DNA from: Funneliformis mosseae
Lineage: Eukaryota > Glomeromycota > Glomeromycetes > Glomerales > Glomeraceae
Direction of reading: 5' to 3'
DNA: 33,325 nt
Assembly (NCBI GenBank): GCA_910592005.1
Contig: CAJVPP010000407.1
Coordinates: 1 to 33,325, forward strand
Positions 22,419 to 32,676 of this stretch are shown here, piece by piece. Below the pieces are notes generated by a model. It was not told the DNA's origin. It saw nothing but the letters and a program-made list of their open reading frames with translations, and searched no databases. A program made the translations under genes and the position numbers. Numbering within the stretch: position 1 is the stretch's first letter; the number at the start of each line of letters is the position of its first letter.

Positions 22419-23631
22419 AATTTTTAAACGTGATACATTTAGCACACGATTGTCAGAAATTAGTATTGATTTATTTTTTCATCTGTTCTATATAATGTAG
22501 GTTTTCCCAGCCCACATCATTTATAACTTCAATATGAAATATAGGATTTTATGCATCGGAACAATAAAAAATTATATCAAAATTTTTTTTGTAATTGGGG
22601 ATTTTATTTTATTATATGTGTAGTCTTTAACTTACTCAATATTATTAATAGATCACGTGAAATGAACTTGAAAAAGTATACCCGAAACAAGCAAATTGCA
22701 ACGCGTTTACAATTCATGATTCTCTAAATTTAAGTTATTTACAACAATAAAAGAAGTTATCAATAAAAAATCACAACAATCGCAAAGATAATTTGATTAA
22801 ATGATCGAAACTTGTGTAGATTATTGAGGAAAAGAAATCATGATTCAAAAAAAAAGAAATACTAAGCATTTTCGTTTATGATGTCAATGAATTGGGATCA
22901 ACTATTAAAATATTTAAAATTATGAATAAAGCAAATAATTAGTTAACGTTAATTAATTTATAAATAATGTTCAGATATATAAATAATAAAAAATCAATCG
23001 CCTTTGAACTTTAAATCTAAAATAGAACCGAAACTTTCAGAGAAGAAATCTTTGTAATTAATTAAGAAAAAAAAAATTGTTTTGGTGATGAATTTTAATT
23101 TGCGTAACCAGAATGTTTAGTTAAGAAGAAAGATATCGAAACTCGAGAACATTTCGAGTGGGTTTTTATATTTCCAGATTTAACTCGCACTTTTTACTTG
23201 ATGACCGGTTACGGATTAGCCTGTGAGTATTTTACTAGAAATTTACCCAAACACAAATCTACATTTACAGGATTGGCGCTAAAATTCACATGAAAATAAA
23301 ATGCGTTAAATTTTATATATCTTAAAATGGATAGATAGTTTGAGAAAGTTTGTTAGAGTTTGGTTGTGCGTATCAATCAATTGATCAAACATGAAAAAAA
23401 ATTTTTTTTTCTTTATTTTTTAAATTAATAATCAAGGTTATTATTGTTCAATTTGTTTGAAAAAGAAGGAAAATAAATAGAAACAATATAGAGAAACCAA
23501 TCTCCGTAAAACATTTGCTTAAAAAGTACATGCAACGCAGCGTGCAGATCACATGTTTTTGGATAAATTAATAAGTTGAAAATCGGCAAATTCCGCACAA
23601 TCTTTAAATTTCAATCCAAGTATTTAAAAAC
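22419..23631. other. Upstream region of the kinase gene
   Basis: No convincing gene. A TCACGTGA octamer lies at 22653-22660. A patch at about 23085-23230 has gene-like composition but is broken by stops. The promoter of the kinase gene should lie in the right part; no clear TATA element can be picked out in such AT-rich DNA. Confidence 0.45.
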
Positions 23632-25172
23632 ATGAATTCCAACCAATTTGAACAAACTAGGTACTACGAACAATGTATAGATGAGCAAGAGTACGACTTA
23701 TGTCCCGATTGCGATCAACCAAAAACTTATAGATGGTGGTGTCGTAATTGCAATTCGAAAATATTTCAACAAGATTTCAGTAACTGGACGAGCGGAAATG
23801 AACATATTGATAAATTTATCCAGGAAACTCAATTGAAAGCAAGAAATGAATATGAATTATTAGAATGGATCCCTTATGATCGTTTAAGAAATATAAAATA
23901 TCTTGCTAGGGGTGGTTTCAGCATCATTTATAAAGCTATTTGGTTGGATGGATCGATTTGGAAGTATAAGAAAGAGAAACAAGAATGGTTAAGGTACCTT
24001 GAAAATCTTAAAAATGAATCTCATAGTGACGCGGAAAAAGAGGGCGTCACTTCACCCATTAAGGATGATGAAAATTTCGGAATTTATGTGGCTCTCAAGA
24101 GTTTAAACAATTCTTCAAATATTCATCAAGATTTTTTGAACGAAGTAAGTTTTTTTTTTTTAATTTACGTTTTATAATTAACTTTGGTAAATGGTATTTA
24201 CCTTTTTGATAAATTTTAGTGGAAAAATTATTTACAATTCATGTATTCGGTTAAAAATCATAATTCATCTTTCATGATTATTTATGGAATAACTCAAGAT
24301 CCTAAAACGTTGAATTACATGATCGTATTAAAAGAAATGAAAGTTGGTAATTTAAGATCTAACCTCATGATAAAAAAATATAATCCGAACGATAAATATG
24401 GGAATCTACTTCACATTGCAACGTCACTTTCCGCTTTGCATGGATGTAATTTATTTCATGGGGATTTTCATAGTGGCAACCTACTTTTGCAAGATCAGAA
24501 TCGTATTTTTGTAAGTGATTTGGGATTGAGCAAATCACCTGATCACCCGAATGATCCTAAGAATATCTATGGAGTACTTCCTTACATGGCACCAGAGATT
24601 TTGCTTGACAAGCCATATACCAAAGCTTCCGACATATATTCTTTTGGTATAATCATGTGGGAATTCACATCAGGGTTCCCGCTTTCAATGATATTGCTCA
24701 TGATTTTCACCTAACTTTAGAGATCTGTCAAGGTCGAAGACCAAAAATAATTGAAAATACCAATCCTGACTATGTAGAGGTAATGAAAAGTTGTTGGGAG
24801 TTTGATCCAAACAAACGACCCAGTGCTGATGATTTGGTACAAAAATTCAAATTATTGATTAAAACATATCCATATAGTAATCAAAGGGTACCTGTACCAG
24901 GTAATAAAATTATACTTTATGTAATCTTTTTTTTAAAAAAATCAATGCTAAGATTTTATGTTCTTTTCGTAGAACATGAACATCATATTCAAAATCATTC
25001 ATGTTATACAAGCAGACAATTTGAATATTCTGCGAGATTAAATGAAGTTTTAAGTCAGGAATTAAGTTCTAGAATTATCAATTATCAAGAAGGTGAAGAT
25101 GATGATAACTTAATGATAAACGAAGAGTTTGAAGAAGATGATGATAACTTAATGATAAACGGAGTTTGGTAA
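23632..25172 (+). pseudogene. TKL-type protein kinase gene with one-base frameshift
   Basis: Exons 23632-24144, 24220-24900 and 24973-25172 (introns 75 and 72 nt). The N-terminus has a CPDCDQ...CRNC metal-binding-like motif, as in many Rhizophagus kinases, then a kinase domain from about residue 95. It has a glycine loop (RGGFSIIYKA), the VALK lysine, the helix C glutamate in FLNEW, a catalytic loop HGDFHSGN (HGD instead of HRD), DLG instead of DFG, and MAPE followed by DIYSFGIIMWEF. At 24673-24675, GGG stands where the next segment (VPAFNDIAHDF, then CWEFDPNKRPSADD) requires one more base. As read, translation stops at 24712-24714 after about 335 residues, losing the last kinase subdomains. 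In frame, the protein would be about 464 residues. A sequencing error at this short G run is possible. Exon 3 encodes an acidic tail with a 39-bp duplication. Confidence 0.8.
25095..25169 (+). repeat. 39-bp coding tandem duplication
   Basis: Unit 1 is 25095-25133 and unit 2 is 25134-25169 (incomplete). Both encode EDDDNLMIN in the kinase tail. The first 27 bases are identical, so the duplication is recent, and it ends at the stop codon. Confidence 0.8.
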
Positions 25173-25435
25173 GAGATTTTATATACATATTTGTCTTCAT
25201 TTATTTTTATTTTTTTATCTTTAACAATAGTATTTATATTACATTTAATTTAGAGCATTTATGATCTAAAATTTAGATTCTTTTCATTACTTTAAGATAA
25301 AATTTATATATAGAGTAAATTTATTATTTTTATTATTTTTATTATATTATCTTAACTAATGCAATTCACAGCTTACTATTTTTACTGCGCCAAATAATTT
25401 GATTTGTTCCGCAGTAAACAACCATCACATTTATT

Positions 25436-26397
25436 TTAAATATCCTCGACTATTTCTTCTTCCTCGCTAAAACAAGGAAAGTAATTAAATGCTAGTTGAA
25501 AAGCGAATTTAGTTACAAAAAATATCAATGATAAAAAAAAAAAATACCAAAATTTTTCATCAGTGATATCCCATTGTGAATTTTTCATATCTTTATCGTA
25601 CTTGATGCTTTCATTGCTATCTTCATTTCCATTGTTACTGTTTTTCTTGAGGTTCAGAGATAGTTTTCGAAAATTTTGGTGTCTTCCACCTCTGCCGATG
25701 TTGTTATGTCGCTATAATTAAAACAAAGTTTTATTAAATAAGACAGCTTGATACAAAAATACGTAAATAAAATAAGAACCACAAAGCTAAACTAAATTGG
25801 TGGATACTAATTTGCACGTTCTGAAAATCTATTATACTAATCGTATTAGCTATTTAATCACTCAAAAATGTTTTAAAGCTTATTCTCTTCTTGAAACCTT
25901 TTGATTTTACATCGTAATCGGTAATTCGTTAAATATCCACTTCACATGGTTTGCAAGAAAAGGAAACCAAAAACTAACCTTTTTGGTAGCCCTTGGATCA
26001 ACATTAATATGTTCAATCAACTTGTTACGAAGGTATTCGCTCTAAATAAATTAAAAAAATTTGTTGAAATCGAAATAGGTCAAAAATTTCATATCGTTAC
26101 TTTATTACATGGTGTTTACCTCTTCTAGTTCTTTCTTTAAATGCTCATTTTGAACTTTTAACGATGCAATTTGTTCACAGCTTTGGTCATATAACCATTT
26201 CATACGATCTGCTTCTCCACTAAGATATCCAACTTCGGAACACTTATGAGTATAGGCTTCTCGTAACCAATTAACTTCTTCTATCAACTAAATGAAACAA
26301 TAATTATTTTTTTTTTATCTCGAACTATAAATGAAAAGCACGTAATATAATTTACTTTGTCCCAAGCTAAGGAGTTAATTTCGCCTACTTCAGACAT
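25436..26397 (-). CDS. Five-exon coiled-coil protein of unknown function
   Basis: Exons on the minus strand: 26397-26356, 26287-26120, 26041-25979, 25711-25548 and 25466-25436. They total 468 nt, giving 155 residues. All junctions are GT-AG and in frame (introns 68, 78, 267 and 81 nt). The start gives MSEVGEINSLAWDK. Residues about 14-75 look like an amphipathic coiled coil (IEEVNWLREAY, then ASLKVQNEHLKKELEE). A basic Asn/Lys/Arg-rich part follows (GRGGRHQNFRKLSLNLKKN), and the C-terminus is very acidic (CEEEEIVEDI). No signal peptide or membrane helix. It is convergent with the kinase gene (263 bp between stops) and lies 367 bp downstream of the HP1-like gene on the same strand. I do not recognise a family. 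The basic and acidic tail could suggest nucleic acid or chromatin association, but that is only inference. Confidence 0.65.
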
Positions 26398-26764
26398 ATC
26401 AATTTCAATTTTTTTTTTTTTATTTTTTTTGAGAAAAATTGTTTGGTTTGCTTGAAAATTGTTTAGAATAACGAGTAATGATTTTAGAATGCGTTTTATG
26501 TAGGAAAAGGTGAATATATAAACGAAGGTAGAGAAAGGTTAAACCTATTGAATTCTTGTTATGGTTTTTTATAAGATATCCTTTAATACTTCATAATAAT
26601 CGAAGAATGAGGATTTGCAATTAATGACTTTATTCAGTTAAAATAATTGTAATACATATTTTTATTTTCCTTTTTACATTGTTATCAGAATTTATCGCAT
26701 TAACGCAAAAATCTCTTTGAATACAATTTTTTTGGTATTCTATATGTTTTTACTCCTTCGACTT
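26398..26764. other. Intergenic between coiled-coil and HP1-like genes
   Basis: This stretch holds the promoter of the coiled-coil gene and the 3' untranslated region of the HP1-like gene. A T-rich run at 26409-26429 lies directly upstream of the coiled-coil start. No other feature. Confidence 0.5.
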
Positions 26765-27713
26765 CTACTCCTTTCCAAACACAATTCGGCTTTCGTAATA
26801 ATAGATTACCTATAAATAAAATAACATTTATTTACTTACGGTAATAGAATGTCAAAATTATAAGATCATAGTTGATACCTTTTGGGGACATTTGATATTA
26901 ACCACTTTATTGGGATGTGCAGAACGAGATCCATTTTTCCTAAAATAATTTTAAAAAAAATTTCTTTCGCTTTTCACAATACCATAATGAGAATAAATCC
27001 GTTAATTAATTTAATTCTTTAATTACCATTTCAATGAGCTATACCATTCTCCGGTAACTGCATGTTTAAACATATTTTCCACCTTTTCAACCTGTTCTTC
27101 CCAATCACCTTTAATCCGTGCGGCTTTAGAGTCATTTTCATTGTTATCAAAATTGGGTTTGGTTTTCGTAACTGATTCATCACATTTGTCAAGGTATTCT
27201 TTAATTAATTGCTTGTCACTAATGATTATATCAGGATAAATTTATCAATAAATTGGTTCAGATCTGAAATGACTGTAATCAATTTATTTTTTCTTATTAA
27301 TATTTTTCACCATTTGTCTGCCTCGATCCATTCGGCATCATCAATCGTTTCCCATTTTACGAGATAATGAACTTTACCCTAAGACATTTTACGTGAAAAC
27401 GTTTAGTTAAATTAAATCGTAATAGATTCGGCTCATAGAATTTTTTTTATACCCTCTGATACTTTATTCCAAGGATGGCTTCCATTGTAATTTCTTCAAT
27501 CTTTGGACCTTGTTGAACTTCCTCGTTAACATATTGAGCATATTGAGAATATCCTGACGCTTGATATTATTAAAAAAGATTAAAAGGAGACGTTAAAGAA
27601 ATAAAATGTTAAATTAAAACATCATTCATACTACCGGAATTGAAAAAAATAGAAGCATAATGTCGAATATTATCTTCATTTAGTTCATAGATGGGAATAT
27701 AAGGAAAGTTCAT
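26765..27713 (-). CDS. HP1-like heterochromatin protein (chromodomain plus chromo shadow domain)
   Basis: Exons on the minus strand: 27713-27635, 27559-27453, 27378-27311, 27218-27027, 26939-26879 and 26809-26765. They total 552 nt, giving 183 residues, with in-frame GT-AG junctions throughout. The chromodomain is at residues about 48-95, with hallmarks MEAILGIKYQRGKVHYLVKW and LIKEYL. A hinge of about 25 residues and a chromo shadow domain (about 122-183) follow. The latter closely resembles fission yeast Swi6: DWEEQVEKVE, LKWKNG, HP, NIKCPQK and YYESRIVF. HP1 proteins bind H3K9-methylated nucleosomes through the chromodomain and dimerise through the shadow domain. Here Trp71 of the cage is present, but the positions of the two cage tyrosines are Ile50 and Ile74, so methyl-lysine binding may be lost or changed. 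The ATG at 27713 is used because an ATG 7 bases upstream hits a stop quickly. Having both domains rules out a retrotransposon chromointegrase. Confidence 0.85.
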
Positions 27714-28053
27714 GATTCATGAGAAAATAATGTAAAAAACTTATAAGGTGGCTTTAAACGAAAAAGGATTTCAAATGCAAAAAAACAAAGACGATTTTAT
27801 TTTGAAAGTCTGCTGGCCATAAATTCATGACGTAATTATATGTCATCTAAATTTAAAAACTAAGCGTCATGTCATATGTATATACTATACGTGTAAATAT
27901 TTTAAATTTAAACGATATCAATTAATAAAAATTTAAAATGGAATTTCAGAAACAGTAATTTATTCAAAATCTCAAGAAAACAACGATATTTTAAATAAAT
28001 ATTTCGTCAATCAGGAAATCCTTTATCAATGTTTTATTAAAAAAAAAAATCCA
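27714..28053. other. Intergenic between HP1-like and F-box-like genes
   Basis: A promoter region for the HP1-like gene. TGACGTAA at 27828-27835, 115 bp upstream of its start, fits a CREB/ATF-type bZIP site. Regulation by such a factor is inference. Confidence 0.4.
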
Positions 28054-29520
28054 TTAATTTGAACGCGTATTCCTATACATCTTGATAATTCCTTTTTCCA
28101 TATACCTATGAAGAACGCCAAGATGCTCATTTGTCATACTTTGAACGTGATAAGTTTTAAATGTCAATGGATTTCTATTTCGACCTTCCCAATTTTCCAA
28201 AAATTTTATCAAATCTTCCATCGTAATCTCCCAATTAAGCATTAAATTAACAGTATCAAGGCTTAATGACGCAAACGTAACTATCAAGTTCAAAATACCA
28301 CAATTGAAACCTCCATGATAACGGGTAGATACTAGTATAAGTTCAGTTAAACTTCGACAATTTATCAATAATTGTTGCAAGTCTTTTAAATCTTTTTGAT
28401 CCATTACAAGGTTAACACTAGAAAGTTTTGGACAGCGTTGATAAATGATTTGAAACACCCCTTTGGAATGAATCTTGTCGTAAAAATATTTTCTTACTCG
28501 AATCAAATTAAGTGATCCTTCGGTTCTAGAGATGATTTTTGATAAAGTAGCTTGTGAAGTATATCCCAAATGAAGTATTTCCAATTTAGGACAATCTAAA
28601 AGAGAAAATAATCCTTCAAAATATGTCCTATGATTAAGATTCAATAAGGACACTACTCTCATATTTTTAAATCTTCGATAAAATTCAGGTGGAGGGAAAT
28701 TAATTTCTCGATCCAAATGAGCAGAGAATTGTAGAAGGTGTTCCGAATGTTCCAACAGTGCAGTTCCCAATCCTATAAGAGATGTTTTATCTTGATTGAA
28801 TATTTCATGAAATTTATCAATTTCAAACTCGAAAATTTTCAATTTTTGTTGAACGCTAATGAATCGATTCAAACCAAAATTCTCTTTTAAAAATGATATT
28901 AAACTAATTTTTTCTAACCTTTTACAGATCAAGGATAATCCATAAAAGAATGACGGATCGATCTTCGTGATACATGTTAAATGAACGAGTTCCGGAAGAC
29001 AATTGTTTGCTCCGAGAAAGTTATGCAATTGATGTTTATATATAACATCGTAATTAAATGTCTTTAATGTCAAGGACTTTATGCTTGAACATTCACTCAT
29101 GAAAAGTTTGAAAATTTCTTGCTCAAGGACATATCGTTGATAATCATTTTCATGATCAGAATCGATTAGCAAATAAATGAATGCGAAGGTATATTCAAGG
29201 TCAAGGTGATTACAATATCTGATATAGCTAACCAAAGGTCTTTGTTGTAGTGTTATTAACTGTTTAATATCCTGGCTTGCTAAAAGTTCTCTTGATTCCC
29301 TAGGTAAATGTGACAAGATGGTTCTGAATAAAAGCAACACTTGATTGAATTTATAAATCCTCTGTTTATTTTCCAGAAATTTCCAAGGGTTTTTCCAAAG
29401 GATTGGTACAAAGGTTTCAAACCAAAGCCTATTAACTAACAGACAGGAGAATAAGAGTTTATTGTTATCTTTCAATTCTTCAGAGATAAGACAAAGTATA
29501 TCTTTATTAAAGTTCGTCAT
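28054..29520 (-). CDS. F-box-like protein
   Basis: A single exon of 488 residues. The start at 29520 is chosen because this fungal family begins with a short M-x-x-x-N-K-D-I-L sequence, here MTNFNKDILCLISEEL. The frame is open further up to ATG 29673 (539 residues), but that extension is encoded partly by an 18-base homopolymer and is not family-like. Residues about 1-45 form the F-box-like segment with CLLVNRLWFETFVPILWKNP, which in this family would bind Skp1 and recruit the protein to an SCF ubiquitin ligase. The rest is leucine-rich, with irregular LRR-like repeats (for example CPKLEILHLGY, CPKLSSVNLVM, CRSLTELILVS) that probably form the substrate-binding solenoid. F-box proteins of this kind are strongly expanded in Rhizophagus; the substrate is unknown. 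Confidence 0.8.
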   Translation of the reverse strand: MTNFNKDILCLISEELKDNNKLLFSCLLVNRLWFETFVPILWKNPWKFLENKQRIYKFNQVLLLFRTILSHLPRESRELLASQDIKQLITLQQRPLVSYIRYCNHLDLEYTFAFIYLLIDSDHENDYQRYVLEQEIFKLFMSECSSIKSLTLKTFNYDVIYKHQLHNFLGANNCLPELVHLTCITKIDPSFFYGLSLICKRLEKISLISFLKENFGLNRFISVQQKLKIFEFEIDKFHEIFNQDKTSLIGLGTALLEHSEHLLQFSAHLDREINFPPPEFYRRFKNMRVVSLLNLNHRTYFEGLFSLLDCPKLEILHLGYTSQATLSKIISRTEGSLNLIRVRKYFYDKIHSKGVFQIIYQRCPKLSSVNLVMDQKDLKDLQQLLINCRSLTELILVSTRYHGGFNCGILNLIVTFASLSLDTVNLMLNWEITMEDLIKFLENWEGRNRNPLTFKTYHVQSMTNEHLGVLHRYMEKGIIKMYRNTRSN

Positions 29521-30348
29521 TTTTGCAAAGGGATCTGCTAGAAATGGGAAGATAATTTTTTTTTCTTTTTTAACTAATTTCCAGAACATTGCGTAATCGA
29601 TCGTCTGATCGACTACCTTGTATAATTTTTTTTTTTTTTTTTTCGCAAAACGATTATCGATTATTTGGAACATTTCTAATTTATAAAATTTTTGATTTAT
29701 GAAAATTATTGATTCAATGCAATGTTTTCAATTTTAACATGAAGCGATACGATTTCATTGATATACGATCGCATTTTGAAAATTTGTATCAACAGGAGCT
29801 TACCTCACAACCAAGAACCGAATTCTTCATTCAGATAATTAGGAATACATAATCGCATCATGGAAAATTCGGTCAATTAATATTCTCGCTTTGCCTGTAA
29901 AAATAATCTTTAGCTTTAAACCTACAACAAATTAAAAATGGAATGAATCATTCTTTCGACCATTACATTAGCATGCTGAAAAAAGAAATATACCATGACA
30001 ATGATCCAGGAAATTCCACCTTCTCGATAAAGCGTCACAAAGAATATAATAACGATACTTCAATACTTCAATACACGTACCCTAGCATGACTAGTTGAAT
30101 CTAAAGAACTGAAGGTCTTTATTACCAACTCTAGAATTATTATAAACTTCATTAATTTCTTAGTTTAATTGGTTTCTATAAGGTTTATTGGGATTATATA
30201 AGTTCATTAACTTGCTAGGATAGGTTTGATTCGTAAGTCGAAGCATGTTATCATATCGAATAGAAAGTCAAAAAGGTAAATCTGTTTGCTTGCTTTTCTC
30301 TTATCGAAAAAAATTTAACAATTTCTTCTTTTTTACATCGGATTGGAC
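29521..30348. other. Upstream region of F-box-like gene
   Basis: It contains an 18-base T run at 29626-29643, poly-A on the coding strand just upstream of the chosen start; poly(dA:dT) tracts often mark nucleosome-free promoters. The rest has no recognised gene; a short direct repeat GATACTTCAATACTTCAATA is at about 30053-30073. Confidence 0.45.
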
Positions 30349-30480
30349 TAGGGATGCTAATGGTCACGGTCATGACCGGTCATAACCGTGACCGATATCG
30401 GTCGGTCAAAGGCTTCTGACCGACCGGTTGACCGACCGATTCTGACCGATTTTGACCGACCTGACTTGAGACTGAACAAC
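30349..30480. mobile_element. hAT-like terminal region
   Basis: Starts TAGGGATGCTAATGGTCACG, which fits the TAG-type ends of hAT elements, and is followed by dense short repeats. Within 30361-30463 there are eight GACCG and four CGGTC words in both orientations, a typical hAT subterminal array. No matching opposite end or transposase lies in the window, so the element is either truncated or interrupted by the adjacent pogo-like element. Confidence 0.5.
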
Positions 30481-30544
30481 CATGTTTTAAATAGTAAAAA
30501 CATTTTGTATTAAAATTAACAAAATCTACATTTTATTTTAATTA

Positions 30545-30963
30545 CCGTAGAGCACTGACTAAACTACCCCCCCGTGTAAACTACCCCCCTAGGGTTTTGG
30601 GCCAAAATTTTGTAAGAAACCCGGATATTTTACATGGTGTTTTTTTTTTGAACTGAGTAGTAGGCGATTTTATTGATTTTATTTATTAATTTATAAACGA
30701 ATTTTTATTATTAGAATTGTAAAAGAATATTATAAGCTAAGTAAATTTTTTTTTTTTTTATTAAAATTCCAAAAGACGGCAAAAACTTAAAATCTTTTTT
30801 TTTTTTTTTTTTTTAAACTATCAAATTATATATATATAATAAAGGAATTATTAACAACATCGTTATAAAACTTAGACAAGTGATAAACCAATACAAAAAG
30901 TACCGGGATCATAAGGGAAAAAAAAAAATTTTGCAAAAACCATTAATTTGCAAATTACAACTA
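30545..30963 (-). mobile_element. Probable 3' end of pogo-like transposon
   Basis: The left edge holds GCACTGACTAAACTACCCC with the direct repeat TAAACTACCCCCC at 30560 and 30577, distinct from the surrounding DNA. A terminal repeat would look like this, and the adjacent minus-strand transposase ends about 420 bp away. The remainder is AT-rich, with T runs at 30747-30760 and 30797-30814. The opposite terminus is not in the window. Confidence 0.4.
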
Positions 30964-31955
30964 TTAAAATTCATCCCAATTATTATAATTATCTTCACCA
31001 TCCTCCCCTTCTCCAAGTAATTCATTATTTCCATCATTTTCATTAAAATTTTCTTTATCTTCTATAAGATTATCATAATCGAAAATCTCATCATCTTCTG
31101 TACCATCTGTTTTAACCGAAATTCCACAACACTTTAATAATTTACAAATTAAATTTGGATTAACTTTTTCCTATGCATCCTTTACCCATGAACATACTAA
31201 AGAATAAGAAGGTGTTTTGATTCGTTTAGCTGGAGTTAATTCATAAACTTCATTTGTCGTCCATTTATAATAAAATTCGCAAATCTGTAAATAAAAAATT
31301 ATATGATAATTTAAATAATTATTATTTAATAATTTGATAATAATATCTATAATATATTATAAGCATAAATAAAACTTACATGAGATTTAAAACTTTTATT
31401 AATTGCTACAAAGTGGTTGCAGCTTAGATGTCGATCCACCAGGAATTACAGCTATATTGGTTTCTTTTTCTTTAAGTTTTTGTTTAACAGAATCAACTAA
31501 ATACCCACAAAAAGAATCAAAAACAAGAATTGATCTAGAATTTGATGATAAATTAGTGATTCTTTTAGACCAGATATTTTCTACCCACCAGTTCATTTCA
31601 TCCTCATTAACCCATCCTTTTTCATTTGTTCTAACAAATATGTTATCTGAAAAAGTTTCTCGAGATATGTTTTTTAATTTGAAAATAATAACAGGTGGTA
31701 ATTTTAATCTATCAGCTATACAACCTAAAACAACTGTAAAGGTGCTTCTTTCATGACCTGTAGTTTTAATATTAATAAAACTAGAACTGCATTTTTCTAA
31801 GGTATATAAATTAGGTAAATCAAAAGCTACAGGTGTTTCATCTATATTTCCAATAAATTTTAGTGGATAATCATGCTATATTCTTCTCTATAGAATAAAA
31901 CTTAAAAAACATTGCTGTTTTTCAAGTAAATCTTCTGGTAAGTGTTGAGATACTA
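30964..31955 (-). pseudogene. Broken pogo-type DDE transposase
   Basis: Minus strand, 5' truncated near 31955, with a 95-nt intron (31379-31285) and a stop at 30964-30966. The DDE_1 (pogo/CENP-B-like) hallmarks are clear: IGNIDETPVAFDLP (first Asp, codon 31842-31840), TTGHERSTFTVVLGC, KLPPVIIF, RSILVFDSFCG (second Asp, 31518-31516) and IPGGSTSKLQPL. The third acidic residue, expected directly after LQPL, is lost: two bases are missing at about 31408-31411, which also shifts the frame. Downstream sequence (INKSFKSH, then EFYYKWTT after the intron) is recognisable in the new frame and ends in an acidic tail. There are further stops, TAG at 31890-31888, 31878-31876 and 31173-31171. The transposase is dead. 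The plus-strand frame opposite is a shadow. Confidence 0.85.
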
Positions 31956-32676
31956 GTAGGGTAAATTTGGGAGTTCTGGGGTCAAAAAAAAAAGGTATCC
32001 AAAAAAGATCCCAATCATAGGTCCGAAGCCCTTCTAGCTATACGAATACATAATATAGAATTCAGGTTTAAAAACTGCGCCAGTACACAATTTCAATATC
32101 AAAAAAATTATACCATTCTGTTTGGGTTAGAGACAACGTGAGATTGGCAAGAATGAAGTGATGAAATATATGAGGCTACGACCTTGTCAAGCTTAAGATG
32201 CATACTAATTTATGAGATATCCCTAGAATTAATTCTAAAACTGATTCTTAATCGTAAACAAAGGGTTAAATTTTGGTATCACGTCCAAAGGGAGGGTACC
32301 AAAATTTTGTATGAGGTACCAAAATTTACAGTTAGGATACCAAAATGTTGAATGATAGGAAGTAAAACAAAAGGGTTATTGAACCTATTCTAGTATACAA
32401 TTGATTTCTCGATATACAGGAAATCATTCTAGAGCCAATTTTTCTAGAAAATACTAGGGTCAAAAAGTTATACGAAAAAAATAAGTCTCACCTCTGGGAT
32501 ACCAAAATATCTGGGCATACAAGGTTTAAGGATACCAAAATTCCGAGTAGGTACCAAAATTTTAATAGATTATCTGACATTCTGAAGAGCCTTAAGGCGT
32601 AACCTCTGATAGTATTTGGAGACGTAAAACCCATGGGGTATATACAATTAATTAATTAAAAAAAGAAATTTTATAA
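31956..32676. repeat. Repeat-rich segment with GGWACCAAAAT motif array
   Basis: No gene. The word (G)GTACCAAAAT or GATACCAAAAT occurs six times between about 32294 and 32562 (near 32296, 32315, 32336, 32500, 32532 and 32552), always on the same strand, with related GGTATC words at 32274 and 31996. The left edge (GGTAAATTTGGGAGTTCTGG) abuts the truncated transposase and may be the end of another element that inserted there. Confidence 0.45.

Noticed and set aside
25946..26128. Plus-strand frame
   Set aside because: It is antisense to intron 2, exon 3 and the start of intron 3 of the coiled-coil gene.
31403..31756. 117-codon plus-strand frame
   Set aside because: It is antisense to the DDE transposase relic, whose motifs are unmistakable on the other strand.
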